Notes: generated by a model from the sequence alone, not told the origin. Shown: positions 1-9,231, counted from the first letter of the stretch. The stretch: DNA of 64,000 nucleotides from Arsenophonus sp. aPb (GCF_029873475.1 NZ_CP123499.1:1364001-1428000), one strand, 5' to 3'. Numbers and translations: made by a program.

Positions 1-1100
1 GGTGTTACCTCTAAATCACCTTGAGAATTTACTTTGGCAATTCCGCGTTGGAATTCAAGGCGCCCAGGTGATGTTTTTATCAAGCGGGTGGCGCGCGCTT
101 TTAAATAGGGGGTGCTTTGCCATTGACTAAAGGCGCTCAGGTGATTAATAAGCGGTTGTACAAGTTGATAAAAGGTAACCATAGCGGAAACAGCATTACC
201 CGGTAAGCCACAAAACCAGGCAGATTTTAGTTTACCAAAGGCAAATGGTTTACCGGGTTTTATTGCTAGTTGCCAGAAATTGATGCTGCCTATTTCATTA
301 AGAATCTGCTTGGTATAATCAGCTTCACCCACCGACACGCCCCCGCTACTGATAACCAGATCGGCTTGTTGAGACGCCTGTTCAAACGCTTGATAAAGTT
401 TGCTAGGGTCATCCGCAATAATACCTAAATCAATCACTTGGCAGTTCATTTTTTCCAACATCAAACGTATTGCCAGCCGATTAGTATCATAGATTTGACC
501 AGCAGCCAGTGGCTGGCCAATAGTTTGTAGTTCATCGCCGGTAGAGAAAATGGCTACTTTCAGCTGGCGAAAAACTTCAATCTGACTTATTCCTAATGAG
601 GCGATAAGAGATACCTGAGTTGCGGAAAGTTTCGTTCCTATTGGCAATACGCTATCACCTTGTTGAATATCTTCGCCGGTAAAACGAATATTTGTACCTG
701 GTTTTATTGGTTGTGTGAAGCTGATGGCATTATTAGCTAACTGGGTGTTTTCTTGCATGATGACCGCATCAACGCCAATGGGGATCGGCGCTCCAGTCAT
801 AATGCGGATACAAGATTTCGCAGGCAGCGGATCACGAAAAGGAGAACCAGCCAGTGCTTTACCCGCAATAACCAAAGGAGTTGCGTCATGGTAATCATTA
901 AAGCGTATTGCATAACCATCCATGGCTGAATTATCGAATGGTGGGACATTAATAGGCGATATAATTTCTGTGGCAGTTATGCGGTTAATTGATTCTATTA
1001 GTGGGATAATTTCTTTTTCTGCGATTGGGGTAGTTAGGCTAAATATATTATTTAATGCTTCCTTAAGCGATAATAATTCGCCGTTATGATAATGCTCCAT
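1..1100 (-). CDS. moeA: MoeA, molybdopterin molybdenumtransferase (C-terminus cut by window edge)
   Basis: MoeA inserts molybdate into adenylylated molybdopterin in the last step of molybdenum-cofactor synthesis. The reading frame is open from the ATG at 1100 to the left edge, giving about 366 residues that I translated by hand; the end of the protein (about 411 aa in E. coli) lies outside the window. Family hallmarks seen are a PPFDNSAMDGYA stretch near residue 55, a GAPIPIGVDAVI segment, the GDEL core of the MoCF-binding domain and the SSGGVSVGEADY motif. A GGGAGT ribosome site precedes the start. Its product would serve the DmsA reductase encoded at 24.3 kb. Family assignment is very secure; only the C-terminus and any downstream moeB are unseen. 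Confidence 0.95.
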   Translation of the reverse strand, partial: MEHYHNGELLSLKEALNNIFSLTTPIAEKEIIPLIESINRITATEIISPINVPPFDNSAMDGYAIRFNDYHDATPLVIAGKALAGSPFRDPLPAKSCIRIMTGAPIPIGVDAVIMQENTQLANNAISFTQPIKPGTNIRFTGEDIQQGDSVLPIGTKLSATQVSLIASLGISQIEVFRQLKVAIFSTGDELQTIGQPLAAGQIYDTNRLAIRLMLEKMNCQVIDLGIIADDPSKLYQAFEQASQQADLVISSGGVSVGEADYTKQILNEIGSINFWQLAIKPGKPFAFGKLKSAWFCGLPGNAVSAMVTFYQLVQPLINHLSAFSQWQSTPYLKARATRLIKTSPGRLEFQRGIAKVNSQGDLEVT

Positions 1101-1884
1101 ATTTTACTCCCAAAAAGACTATCATTTTGACTGATATTGGCATAATTTTGCCAAATATTTTCAGCGTATTATGACAATAATCTCACTTATTGACAAAGAA
1201 GTTATCTACTATGTCGCCTTTTTATTGATGAATTTAATCTCCTATGCCTGGTAGAGAAAATAATTATGTATATTTGCATAGGCTAGGGTTGTACCATTTG
1301 TGGCTAATTTTACCGTTGATTGCGACAGTGGTTATTTTTGCTGTTAATCCTAGTCATTATTATTCTATTGCTGGATTATTCTATTGCTGGATTTTCCCTA
1401 CTCCTTAAGCGCCTTATGATTTTGCTAATAACACCGTGAAGACGCTAACGGAAAACTCTAATCACATTAAAAGATTTAAGTGAAAAAACACGACTGCTTC
1501 ATCTTTAGGTTAACTGGTGTAGTATTTTTCGTTTTACTAGGTCAAAAATAGCAGGTTAAGCGCCTAACGATGGCTATTTTTGTTCTGCTATATTGAAGTA
1601 ATAGATTTTTGTAGTTAATACTCACATCTGTTACAACAAAAAATTTAATCGCCGCTGAGTGAGTTTAAAATGAGGATATAGTCAGTAAATTGATTATTTA
1701 GAGTAAATATAATAGATAATTTTCTATAGAAGGATAGCAAAAAGGATAAATAATGACTCTGATATGAAAAATTAGCGCGATATAAAAAATATTTTGTTAG
1801 GATAGGTTATTGTAATGGGATAATGTTATCCATTGCTTGAATATGTAGTTGGATAAATGTTGAATTTTATTGTTGGAGAAATGC
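1101..1884. other. Long intergenic region between divergent moeA and folE, with a decayed small membrane ORF
   Basis: No intact gene is recognisable here. A short open frame at 1244-1408 (plus strand) encodes a hydrophobic peptide and contains an exact 16-bp tandem duplication at 1360-1375 and 1376-1391; removing one copy changes the downstream frame. A hairpin with arms CAAAAATAGC and GCTATTTTTG lies near 1543-1582. The rest is AT-rich spacer that should hold the moeA and folE promoters. I could not assign the short frame to a family. Confidence 0.5.
1360..1391. repeat. Exact 16-bp tandem duplication
   Basis: TTATTCTATTGCTGGA occurs twice head to tail with no spacer. As 16 is not a multiple of three, the duplication shifts the frame of any ORF running through it. 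It sits inside the short hydrophobic frame at 1244-1408 and may mark a decaying gene. Confidence 0.9.
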
Positions 1885-2553
1885 ATGTCATCGCTAAGTC
1901 AAGAAGCGCATCTTGTTCGTAAAGCGCTCGAAGCTCGTGGTCTTGAAACCCCACTTTGCGGTCAATCTCTTTCCTCAAATGAGCGTAAGCAACAGATTGA
2001 AGTGCACATGGGTGAAATTATGCGTTTACTTAATCTGGATCTTAGCGATGATAGCTTAGCGGAAACACCGAAGCGCGTTGCTAAAATGTATGTTGACGAA
2101 GTTTTCTCTGGGCTCGATTATAATAACTTCCCTAAAATTACCTTGATCGAAAACAAAATGGATTTCGACGAAATGGTGACGGTTCGTGATATCACTTTAA
2201 CCAGTGTCTGTGAGCACCATTTTGTTACCATCGATGGCAAGGCGACAGTAGCCTATATTCCAAAGGATAAAGTGGTTGGCTTATCTAAAATTAATCGTAT
2301 TGTTCAATTCTTTTCTCAACGGCCACAAGTTCAGGAGCGTTTAACCCAACAGATTTTAATTGCGCTACAAACTTTATTAGGCACAGCTAATGTTGCAGTT
2401 TCCATTGATGCCGTTCACTATTGTGTCAAAGCCAGAGGGGTTCGTGATGTAAGCAGTAGCACAATGACAACCTCACTAGGTGGCTTATTTAAATCTAGTC
2501 AAAATACCCGTCAGGAGTTTTTACGTAACATTTCTCGCCGGCGTAACTACTAA
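1885..2553 (+). CDS. folE: GTP cyclohydrolase I (FolE)
   Basis: This cytoplasmic enzyme converts GTP to 7,8-dihydroneopterin triphosphate, the first step of tetrahydrofolate synthesis. The protein is 222 aa, the E. coli length, and is nearly collinear with it (the KITLIENKM and TLTSVCEHHFVTIDGKA blocks). Zinc ligands are Cys109, His112 and Cys180 (CEHH and HYCVKARG motifs). I chose the ATG at 1885 rather than the in-frame TTG at 1870 because GGAG at about 1875 is correctly spaced and the protein then begins MSSLSQEA as in relatives. The next reading frame is a yeiB remnant, matching the E. coli folE-yeiB order. No MetJ-like box was recognised upstream. Confidence 0.97.
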   Translation: MSSLSQEAHLVRKALEARGLETPLCGQSLSSNERKQQIEVHMGEIMRLLNLDLSDDSLAETPKRVAKMYVDEVFSGLDYNNFPKITLIENKMDFDEMVTVRDITLTSVCEHHFVTIDGKATVAYIPKDKVVGLSKINRIVQFFSQRPQVQERLTQQILIALQTLLGTANVAVSIDAVHYCVKARGVRDVSSSTMTTSLGGLFKSSQNTRQEFLRNISRRRNY

Positions 2554-2556
2554 TTA

Positions 2557-2691
2557 ATGTTTATTACAACAGCCAAATCGCAGCGGATTGAGCAAATTGA
2601 TCTGCTACGCGGAAGCGCTATTTTAGCTATTTTATTGGTAAATATTTTTGGCTTTGCACTACCTCAATTAGCTTATGTCAATCCAGTTTAA
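2557..2691 (+). pseudogene. yeiB: N-terminal stump of YeiB (DUF418 inner-membrane protein)
   Basis: Four bases after the folE stop, an ATG opens a 44-codon frame ending in TAA at 2689. The peptide carries the start of YeiB: the LLRGSAILAILLVNIFGFALP segment matches the family's conserved RGxAILGILLxNI motif and first membrane helix. Full-length YeiB is about 385 aa, so roughly 90 percent is gone. In E. coli yeiB also follows folE directly, so position and sequence agree. Just beyond the stop the DNA turns strongly AT-rich and enters an unrelated gene on the other strand, suggesting that replacement or deletion removed the rest. Confidence 0.85.
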
Positions 2692-2796
2692 AATGTAGTG
2701 TTTTTATAACGTAAAATTAAATAAATATTGATATCTCAATCGTTCCAGATATTGACTGGATACCAAAGTCCCAATACTAAAAGGGAAAACTCTTTA

Positions 2797-4359
2797 CTAA
2801 ATACTTTTTTCTATTGGGAACTCAAGGTAGTTTATTACCTTATTGTGAAAGTTAATAACATTGTTTTGATTTTCACATTTATCATTAGAGATCATATGAC
2901 ATTTTTTATCGATAATTTTATCATCAATGCCAGTCCATTCTGAAAATAAACTCATAAAACTAAGGGCACTTCTTTTTTCTTTAATATATATTTTTTCTTT
3001 TGAATCATAAGACGTAATAAAAAATGGAATTTCATAGTTTTGTCTATAACTACTGCCATGCATAATTCTTAATTGTTGAATATCATTTCTATTCGCATAA
3101 GATAGCCCATGGTCAGAAAAATACATCATAGACCATTTTGTTTTTGTTAGTGAAAGTTCATTATATATTTTCGATAGCAGGTTATCTGTTTCTTTTATAC
3201 TTTGTATATAACATGAAACATCTTTACTTTTATAAAAAATTTCATAATAGTCGTTTGTTCTATTACAAGCAGGAGGATGACTTCCCATTAAATGAATAAT
3301 TATTAACTTATTTTTTTTATTGTCATTTATTGCTGTTTTAATAAATGGCAATAAACCAGTATCATTAGAAGAATTTGTACTATTATCATAATCACCTTTT
3401 TTCAAAAAGTGATATTTGTTGGCCTTTTTACCCATAGATGCGATTGGAGTATCAAATATTCCTAATGATCCTTGATTTGATAACCAATATGTATTAAACC
3501 CAGCTTTGTTTGCTAATGATACAATATTATTTGATAAATTGCCTTTTATTGCTATTGTATTGCTTAATGAGATATTAGTCGATGCACCTGCTGATATATA
3601 ATTAGTAAAAAATATACCGTTAATTGTATTCATAAATGGGGTATTATTGATATGAAAACCGTAAAAATTCATTAAATCACGTCTGGCACTCTCACCAATT
3701 ACCATAACATAGGTATTATATTTATTTTTACTATTTACAGGATTAAAATCATCTTTTTGATATATCAATTTTTCCAATTTACTGTTTTCGTTATTTAGCT
3801 CAACTAGAGAGTAATAAAATTCTTTAATAAATTTTATTTCTGGGTAGCCACTATTTAATATGTTAATGCTACTTTCTTTTCTATAATCTTTAATTGGAGT
3901 AGATAATAATATCACCAAAAAAATAATGAATGATATTAATGAGACATATTTTATTTTCTTGATTTTTAAAAGCGAACAAAAAACACCCAATAATAAAATT
4001 AATAAAGAAAATAAATAATAATAATAAGGAATTAATGATAAAAATCCGATAGCTTCGTCTTTATTTGTATAAAATAAAGATGCTAATATATTAAAAGATG
4101 GAGAACCATATAGTATAGCAATAGGCAAGTATATAGTTGAAATAATCGTAAATATCCAGACAAAAGAAATGTATAAAAATTTAACTCTATTGATAAAAAC
4201 TAAAAAAGCCACAACACCAATTGTATAAATAAATTTTGGTTGATAGCCTAATCCATAATGTATAAAAGAAAAGGTAATAAAAAGTAAAATAATTTTTGGT
4301 AAAAAGTATTCATTACTAGCTATTTTATTTTTTATAAAATGTTTTATCAAATTTTTCAT
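2797..4359 (-). CDS. Phosphoethanolamine transferase-like membrane enzyme (sulfatase/alkaline phosphatase fold)
   Basis: This 520-aa protein has about five N-terminal membrane helices (residues 20-155) followed by a periplasmic sulfatase-like domain. Visible metal and catalytic motifs are GES with Glu223, a GASTNIS segment with candidate nucleophile Thr261, HLMGSH at 356-361, SDHG at 415-418 and HG at 434-435. Such enzymes (EptA/EptB/CptA group) move phosphoethanolamine from phosphatidylethanolamine to lipid A or LPS core. Which acceptor is used cannot be read from sequence, so I give no symbol. The gene is visibly more AT-rich than folE and sits where yeiB would have continued, consistent with horizontal acquisition. 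It is monocistronic. Confidence 0.82.
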   Translation of the reverse strand: MKNLIKHFIKNKIASNEYFLPKIILLFITFSFIHYGLGYQPKFIYTIGVVAFLVFINRVKFLYISFVWIFTIISTIYLPIAILYGSPSFNILASLFYTNKDEAIGFLSLIPYYYYLFSLLILLLGVFCSLLKIKKIKYVSLISFIIFLVILLSTPIKDYRKESSINILNSGYPEIKFIKEFYYSLVELNNENSKLEKLIYQKDDFNPVNSKNKYNTYVMVIGESARRDLMNFYGFHINNTPFMNTINGIFFTNYISAGASTNISLSNTIAIKGNLSNNIVSLANKAGFNTYWLSNQGSLGIFDTPIASMGKKANKYHFLKKGDYDNSTNSSNDTGLLPFIKTAINDNKKNKLIIIHLMGSHPPACNRTNDYYEIFYKSKDVSCYIQSIKETDNLLSKIYNELSLTKTKWSMMYFSDHGLSYANRNDIQQLRIMHGSSYRQNYEIPFFITSYDSKEKIYIKEKRSALSFMSLFSEWTGIDDKIIDKKCHMISNDKCENQNNVINFHNKVINYLEFPIEKSI

Positions 4360-4653
4360 ATGAGAATTTAGGTTATGGGATGATGATTCTATCTAATAAG
4401 TCTTCTAAAATTTGCCAACTCTGCTTTATGATATCTCCATCTTGAGCCTGACTCTGGGCTCCTTTTCCTTTTATGAGCGGCAATGAGTATAATGCTAATT
4501 TCCTCTAATAACAAATTTATGTTCATCGATTTCATTAGATCGTTGGCACAGAAACAAAAATAACATGATCCAACTTGAGTAGATGATTTGAATATAAATA
4601 TGTATATTAAATTATTTAAATCATAACAAATGTGCTAATTGAGCTGGCTAATA

Positions 4654-5349
4654 TTATTTGAGCTCTTCAGGTAAAACGGCAGGATATCCTTTGATCCCAT
4701 CAGGCATTTTTATTGGTGCAGGAATGGATTCTTGTTGACCTAAAAACCGGGGTTCGCTTTTTAGTATGTAGAGATCAATCAGGGCATTAATACGGGCAAA
4801 AACCTCGCGCAAACGAACTTTAATAATTTTTTTTGGTGAAGAAACTGCATAGCACTGTGCATCTATCCCTTTTTTCATAGCGATAAATAGTGCCCTTTCA
4901 CAATGAAAACGTTGGGTAATAATAGTAAAGTTATTGGTGGCAAATACTCGGCGAGTTCGGATAACAGAATCCAATGTTCGAAAGCCGGCAAAATCCAATA
5001 CAATCTTTGCTGCCGGTATACCCGCTGCGATTAGATCTCTACGCATGGTGATCGGTTCATTGTAATTGTAATGTGCATTATCACCACTAACGAGCAAGTA
5101 TTTTATTTTACCACTATTGTAAGCATTTATGGCGCCTTGAATTCGATACTTATAGTACTCATTAGGTAAGCCGGCAGAATAAAATTTAGACGTGCCTAAA
5201 ATCATGCCAACGCTACGAGGTGGCAGTTTTTTTACATCATCATAGATATAATTAGCCGTTTTCCAGCTAATCCACTGATCGAATGCCAGAGTGGCAACGA
5301 TTGCTGTTACTATAATGGTAAGTAGACTATAAATAAGGAATTTCCTCAT
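4654..5349 (-). CDS. sanA: SanA, inner-membrane DUF218 protein (envelope barrier)
   Basis: SanA is a single-pass inner-membrane protein needed for envelope barrier function in E. coli (vancomycin exclusion at high temperature when lost). The 231-aa protein has one N-terminal helix (residues 5-25) and a DUF218 domain with VGMILGTSKFY, YRIQGAINAYNSGK, SGDN and ITQRFHCERALFIA blocks collinear with E. coli SanA (239 aa). I chose the ATG at 5349 over the GTG one codon earlier. In E. coli sanA follows cdd, itself after yohJ-yohK; here yohK lies 350 bp upstream without cdd. The biochemical activity of DUF218 in SanA is not established. Confidence 0.93.
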   Translation of the reverse strand: MRKFLIYSLLTIIVTAIVATLAFDQWISWKTANYIYDDVKKLPPRSVGMILGTSKFYSAGLPNEYYKYRIQGAINAYNSGKIKYLLVSGDNAHYNYNEPITMRRDLIAAGIPAAKIVLDFAGFRTLDSVIRTRRVFATNNFTIITQRFHCERALFIAMKKGIDAQCYAVSSPKKIIKVRLREVFARINALIDLYILKSEPRFLGQQESIPAPIKMPDGIKGYPAVLPEELK

Positions 5350-5352
5350 CAC

Positions 5353-5699
5353 CTATGCCTATAGATTACATGATAGTGAAAACAGCTCAATTAGGACTAT
5401 TTCACTTATTTTCATGTGGCTCCCTAATTAATTTAACAGCTTGTTGTTAGTTAAGACTTATAATAGTCAGAAGGGGGTAAGTTTGTAAATACGATATTCA
5501 GACAAGCAAAAATTGCCTTCAATAACTAGATCAAACACATCGTACAAGATCGCTGTGATCATTCGCTAGATTTAATTTAAATTTTTCAACTTATAAACCC
5601 TAAATTAAAGTTAGCGTCTGTTAGTGAGGTTGAATTTTTTACCTTATAAAATAAAGTAAGTGTTTATTATCTAGCTGAGTTGTTCTTATCGATGATTAT
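5353..5699. other. Gap where cdd would be expected between yohK and sanA
   Basis: Related genomes carry cdd (cytidine deaminase) between yohK and sanA. I read this stretch on the minus strand and found no cytidine deaminase motif (HAE or PCxxC) and no long frame. An imperfect palindrome (GATC, then CGCTGTGATC) lies near 5548-5560. I see nothing else that can be named. Confidence 0.6.
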
Positions 5700-6395
5700 T
5701 TAATGTAATAATTTAATTAATAGAGGAAAAATAAAAGGTGCAATTAATGAAGTAATAATGCCACAAGTCATCAATGCGAGAGAACTATATGCACCTTCAA
5801 TGTAGTCTATCTCGGCGCTGCGCGCCGTACCTACTGCATGTGAAGCTGCTCCCATCGCTAATCCTCGAGCGATAGGGTTTTTTATCTGCAATAGATTAAA
5901 CAGTAACTGTCCAAACATAGCGCCAAAAATACCAACTAAGATCACACAAGCTGCACTGATGGCAGGCACACCGCCAATAGCCTCTGATACAGCCATAGCA
6001 ATGGGTGTCGTCACTGATTTTGGTAATATGGAAGCGGCCATTTCTACGGTTGCACCCGTCCATAAGGCAATAGCAGTTCCGGTTACCATGGCAATAAGAC
6101 TACCAATAAAACAAATGCTAATTATGGATTTCCATTGGGCACGAATTTGATGTAACTGTTCATATAATGGCAAAGCTAAGGCAACAACTGCCGGCTGTAA
6201 CAAATCATTCAGAATACGGCTACCAGAGAAATAATGGTCGTAAGAAGTCTGCGTTATCAATAAAACAGGAATAATGATGCCGATCGAAATCAACAAAGGA
6301 TTTAAAATGATCAGTTTATATTTTTGGAATAATTTTCTCGCTAATAAGAAAACGATAATGGTAAAAGGTAGTGACCACCAAATATGATTTAACAT
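5700..6395 (-). CDS. yohK: YohK, LrgB/CidB-family inner-membrane protein
   Basis: This 231-aa polytopic protein belongs to the LrgB family, paired with LrgA-type YohJ. It has about seven hydrophobic segments and the family stretch LPKSVTTPIAMAVSEAIGG near residues 125-143, followed by a conserved AASHAVGTARSAEID block near 184-198. In other bacteria LrgAB/CidAB proteins act as holin-like membrane proteins, and in some as pyruvate or glycolate carriers; the enterobacterial pair's role is not settled. It starts 5 bp after yohJ ends, so the two are an operon. The gene is full length with no visible lesions. Confidence 0.92.
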   Translation of the reverse strand: MLNHIWWSLPFTIIVFLLARKLFQKYKLIILNPLLISIGIIIPVLLITQTSYDHYFSGSRILNDLLQPAVVALALPLYEQLHQIRAQWKSIISICFIGSLIAMVTGTAIALWTGATVEMAASILPKSVTTPIAMAVSEAIGGVPAISAACVILVGIFGAMFGQLLFNLLQIKNPIARGLAMGAASHAVGTARSAEIDYIEGAYSSLALMTCGIITSLIAPFIFPLLIKLLH

Positions 6396-6400
6396 TATTA

Positions 6401-6856
6401 TTACTCGTTATTTGGCCAATTTTTTTTGGCTGAATTTTGTTTTTTACTCTGTTGTTTATCAGTATCCGAGGTATTTATGCTAGTTTCACGATGGATGTAG
6501 TGTGAGCTATAAGCAACAATAATCATAATAATCAATGTACTAACAATGCAGGAAAGTAAAATAGGGATAATTTGTTGGCTAAGCGTATCATAATAATTCA
6601 TTATGCCTACCCCGATAGGAATAAACAGCATTGTCATATTTTTTAGCAATAAATGGCAACCTGGTTGTATCCATTGGACAGGTATGATTTGGATTGTTAA
6701 CAAGCTAAATAAGATCAGCATGCCGATTATACTACCTGGTAGAGAAAAAGGCAGTAAAGTTGAAATTAGGTTTCCTAATATTAGGCAGAGATAAATGAGT
6801 AAAAAAGCGCGTAGATACTGCCAACTAATATAAAGGATATTTTTAGAAAACAACAT
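6401..6856 (-). CDS. yohJ: YohJ, LrgA/CidA-family holin-like membrane protein
   Basis: YohJ is the small LrgA-type partner of YohK, with four predicted membrane helices. The blocks WQYLRAFLLIY, LPGSIIGMLILF and LLFIPIGVGIM are near-identical in spacing to E. coli YohJ (132 aa). I chose the ATG at 6856 (151 aa) because AGGA lies 8 nt upstream; the in-frame ATG at 6880 has no ribosome site. The C-terminal tail after the last helix is longer than in E. coli and rich in Ser, Lys and Asn. It is co-transcribed with yohK. Function is inferred from the family only. Confidence 0.9.
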   Translation of the reverse strand: MLFSKNILYISWQYLRAFLLIYLCLILGNLISTLLPFSLPGSIIGMLILFSLLTIQIIPVQWIQPGCHLLLKNMTMLFIPIGVGIMNYYDTLSQQIIPILLSCIVSTLIIMIIVAYSSHYIHRETSINTSDTDKQQSKKQNSAKKNWPNNE

Positions 6857-6935
6857 AATACCAGTCCTATAACAAAACATACTGATAATACAATTAACTC
6901 ACTTAATGTATTAGGCTGGTGTAATAAGTGAGATT

Positions 6936-6968
6936 AAAAATGGCGAAAATGCTATTGTCGCCATTTTT
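6936..6968. terminator. Terminator between metG and yohJ
   Basis: An 11-bp perfect stem (AAAAATGGCGA and TCGCCATTTTT) with an 11-nt loop sits just after the metG stop. In the metG direction the right arm ends in a T run, so it should end metG transcription before yohJ. Confidence 0.85.
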
Positions 6969-6987
6969 ATTTAATGTTTTTATTAAT

Positions 6988-9015
6988 CTATTTTACTTGC
7001 ATGCCAGGTTTGGCGCCAGTATCAGGACTTAATAGAAAAATATCTTTATTACCAGGGCCGGCTGCTAATACCATTCCTTCGGAAATACCAAAGCGCATTT
7101 TTCTTGGCGCTAAATTAGCAACCATAATTGTTAAGCGACCTTCCAGTACTTTAGGATCTGGATAAGCTGCGCGAATACCCGAAAAAACTTGTCGACTGCT
7201 ATCACCTAAATCTAATTGTAGTTTTAGCAGCTTATCGGAGCCTTCGACTAAATCAGCTTGCTTAATTAGAGCAACTCGTAAGTCTACTTTGTTAAAGTCA
7301 TCGAAACTGATTACATCTTGGCTCGGATTTTCTGAATCTGGTTGATTAGTCATCGTTTGCGCCGTTATATTTTTGCTTGATGCCGCTAACATTGCGGTTA
7401 CATTGTTCATTTCAATTCGCTGGAATAAAGTTTTAAATGGCGTAATTTCATGATTTAGCAATGGATTGCTGATATCATCCCAGTTGAGTGAAGTATTTAA
7501 AAAAGTTTCTGTCCGGCCGGTAAGTCCCGGTAATATGGGTTTTAAATAAGTCATTAGCACACGGAATAAATTGATACCCATAGAACATATGTCATGTAAA
7601 TCTTGTTCGCGACCCTCCTGTTTAGCGACTACCCAAGGTGCTTGCTCATCGATATAACGATTGGCCAGATCAGCCAGTAACATAATTTCACGAATGGCTT
7701 TATTATATTCACGTTGACAAAATTCTTGACCAATTTTGTCTGCTGCGGCAATAAATTGCTGGTAGAGCTCGGGATCCGCAAGGCGTGATGATAACTTACT
7801 ATGAAAGCGTTTATTAATGAATCCGGCATTGCGTGCTGCAAGGTTAACGACTTTATTAACAATGTCGCTATTTACCCGTTGGACAAAGTCTTCTAAGTTA
7901 AGATCAATATCATCAATGCGGGATGAAAGTTTAGCGGCATAATAGTAACGTAAACAATCAGCATCCAGCTGATCTAAATAGGCGCGCGCGGTAATAAAAG
8001 TGCCTCGTGATTTGGACATTTTTGCGCCATTAACAGTGATATAACCGTGAACAAAGATATTGGTAGGTTTACGATAACCACTGCCTTCTAATATTGCTGG
8101 CCAAAATAAGCTATGGAAGTAGACAATGTCTTTGCCGATAAAGTGGTAAAGATCGGCCGTAGAATCTTGTTGCCAATAACTAGCAAAATCAATATCAGGT
8201 TGTTTTTCACATAGATTTTTGAATGTTCCCATGTAACCAATCGGTGCGTCTAACCAGACGTAAAAAAATTTGCCAGGCTCATTAGGAATTTCAAAACCAA
8301 AGTAAGGGGAATCACGAGTAATATCCCACTGCTGTAAACCCGCTTCAAACCACTCTTGCATTTTATTCGCCACTTGTGGTTGTAAAGCACCTGAGCGTGT
8401 CCAAGTTTGTAACATCTTACTAAATTCAGGTAAATCAAAGAAAAAATGCTCTGTATCGCGCATTTCAGGTGTTGCACCGGAAATCACCGAGTGGGGATTG
8501 ATGAGCTCTGTTGGGTTATAAGTAGCACCACAAACTTCACAATTATCACCATATTGATCAGCAGCTTGGCATTTTGGGCAACTCCCTTTAACAAAGCGAT
8601 CGGGTAGAAACATTCCCTGCTTAGGATCATAAAGCTGCGAGATTGTTTTGCTTTGGATAAAACCGTTCTTTTTTAGTGTCAAATAAATTTGTTCAGATAA
8701 TGTTTTATTTTCTACACTATGAGTTGAATGATAATTATCATAACTGATGGCAAAGTCAGCAAGATCGTGTTGATGTTCCTGATTTACTTTACTAATCATC
8801 TCTTCAGGCGTTATACCTAATTGCTGCGCTTTTAGCATGATTGGCGTGCCGTGGGCATCATCGGCACAGATAAAGTAAACTTGTTTGCCGCGCATTCGTT
8901 GATAACGAACCCAAATATCGGCCTGAATATGCTCTAACATATGGCCAAGGTGAATTGAACCGTTAGCATAAGGTAACGCACAGGTTACCAAAAGTTTTTT
9001 CGCGACTTGAGACAT
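6988..9015 (-). CDS. metG: Methionyl-tRNA synthetase (MetG)
   Basis: This class I aminoacyl-tRNA synthetase charges tRNA-Met and initiator tRNA. It is 675 aa (E. coli 677). The HIGH-type motif HLGH is at residues 22-25, the zinc knuckle uses Cys145, Cys148, Cys158 and Cys161 (CPKC and CEVC), KMSKS lies near 333, and the C-terminal EMAP-like tRNA-binding/dimer domain starts near 573 (DDFNKVDLRVA). It is divergent from mrp across a 216-bp spacer, the same arrangement as in E. coli, and ends at a strong terminator. The gene appears intact and essential. Confidence 0.98.
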   Translation of the reverse strand: MSQVAKKLLVTCALPYANGSIHLGHMLEHIQADIWVRYQRMRGKQVYFICADDAHGTPIMLKAQQLGITPEEMISKVNQEHQHDLADFAISYDNYHSTHSVENKTLSEQIYLTLKKNGFIQSKTISQLYDPKQGMFLPDRFVKGSCPKCQAADQYGDNCEVCGATYNPTELINPHSVISGATPEMRDTEHFFFDLPEFSKMLQTWTRSGALQPQVANKMQEWFEAGLQQWDITRDSPYFGFEIPNEPGKFFYVWLDAPIGYMGTFKNLCEKQPDIDFASYWQQDSTADLYHFIGKDIVYFHSLFWPAILEGSGYRKPTNIFVHGYITVNGAKMSKSRGTFITARAYLDQLDADCLRYYYAAKLSSRIDDIDLNLEDFVQRVNSDIVNKVVNLAARNAGFINKRFHSKLSSRLADPELYQQFIAAADKIGQEFCQREYNKAIREIMLLADLANRYIDEQAPWVVAKQEGREQDLHDICSMGINLFRVLMTYLKPILPGLTGRTETFLNTSLNWDDISNPLLNHEITPFKTLFQRIEMNNVTAMLAASSKNITAQTMTNQPDSENPSQDVISFDDFNKVDLRVALIKQADLVEGSDKLLKLQLDLGDSSRQVFSGIRAAYPDPKVLEGRLTIMVANLAPRKMRFGISEGMVLAAGPGNKDIFLLSPDTGAKPGMQVK

Positions 9016-9231
9016 AGTAAGGATCTAACTTCCATAAAATTGAACAATAATTGATGTTAACCGATTGTATTTTTTCCGGCTAGGCCTGAACATGACTAAT
9101 CTAACATTATTTTATCGTAATTTTGATTGATAAGTGTCGTTTTTATTATCTATTTATCTTAACTAGATTGTTCTCTGGTATGATGCAGTGATCAATTGTT
9201 GATAATTTAATACTAAATAAAAGGAGCTGCG

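Noticed and set aside
2728..2943. Plus-strand frame of 71 codons
   Set aside because: It lies across the end of the minus-strand phosphoethanolamine-transferase-like gene, has no ribosome site and no homology-like motif; an antisense artefact.
4389..4526. Minus-strand 45-codon frame upstream of the phosphoethanolamine-transferase-like gene
   Set aside because: The peptide is basic and resembles nothing I can name; start and ribosome site are weak. It may be a fragment of a lost mobile element, but this cannot be supported.
5540..5570. Possible CRP/CytR-type palindrome (GATCACAGCGATC)
   Set aside because: Half-sites do not match TGTGA/TCACA with correct spacing, and cdd, its usual target, is absent.
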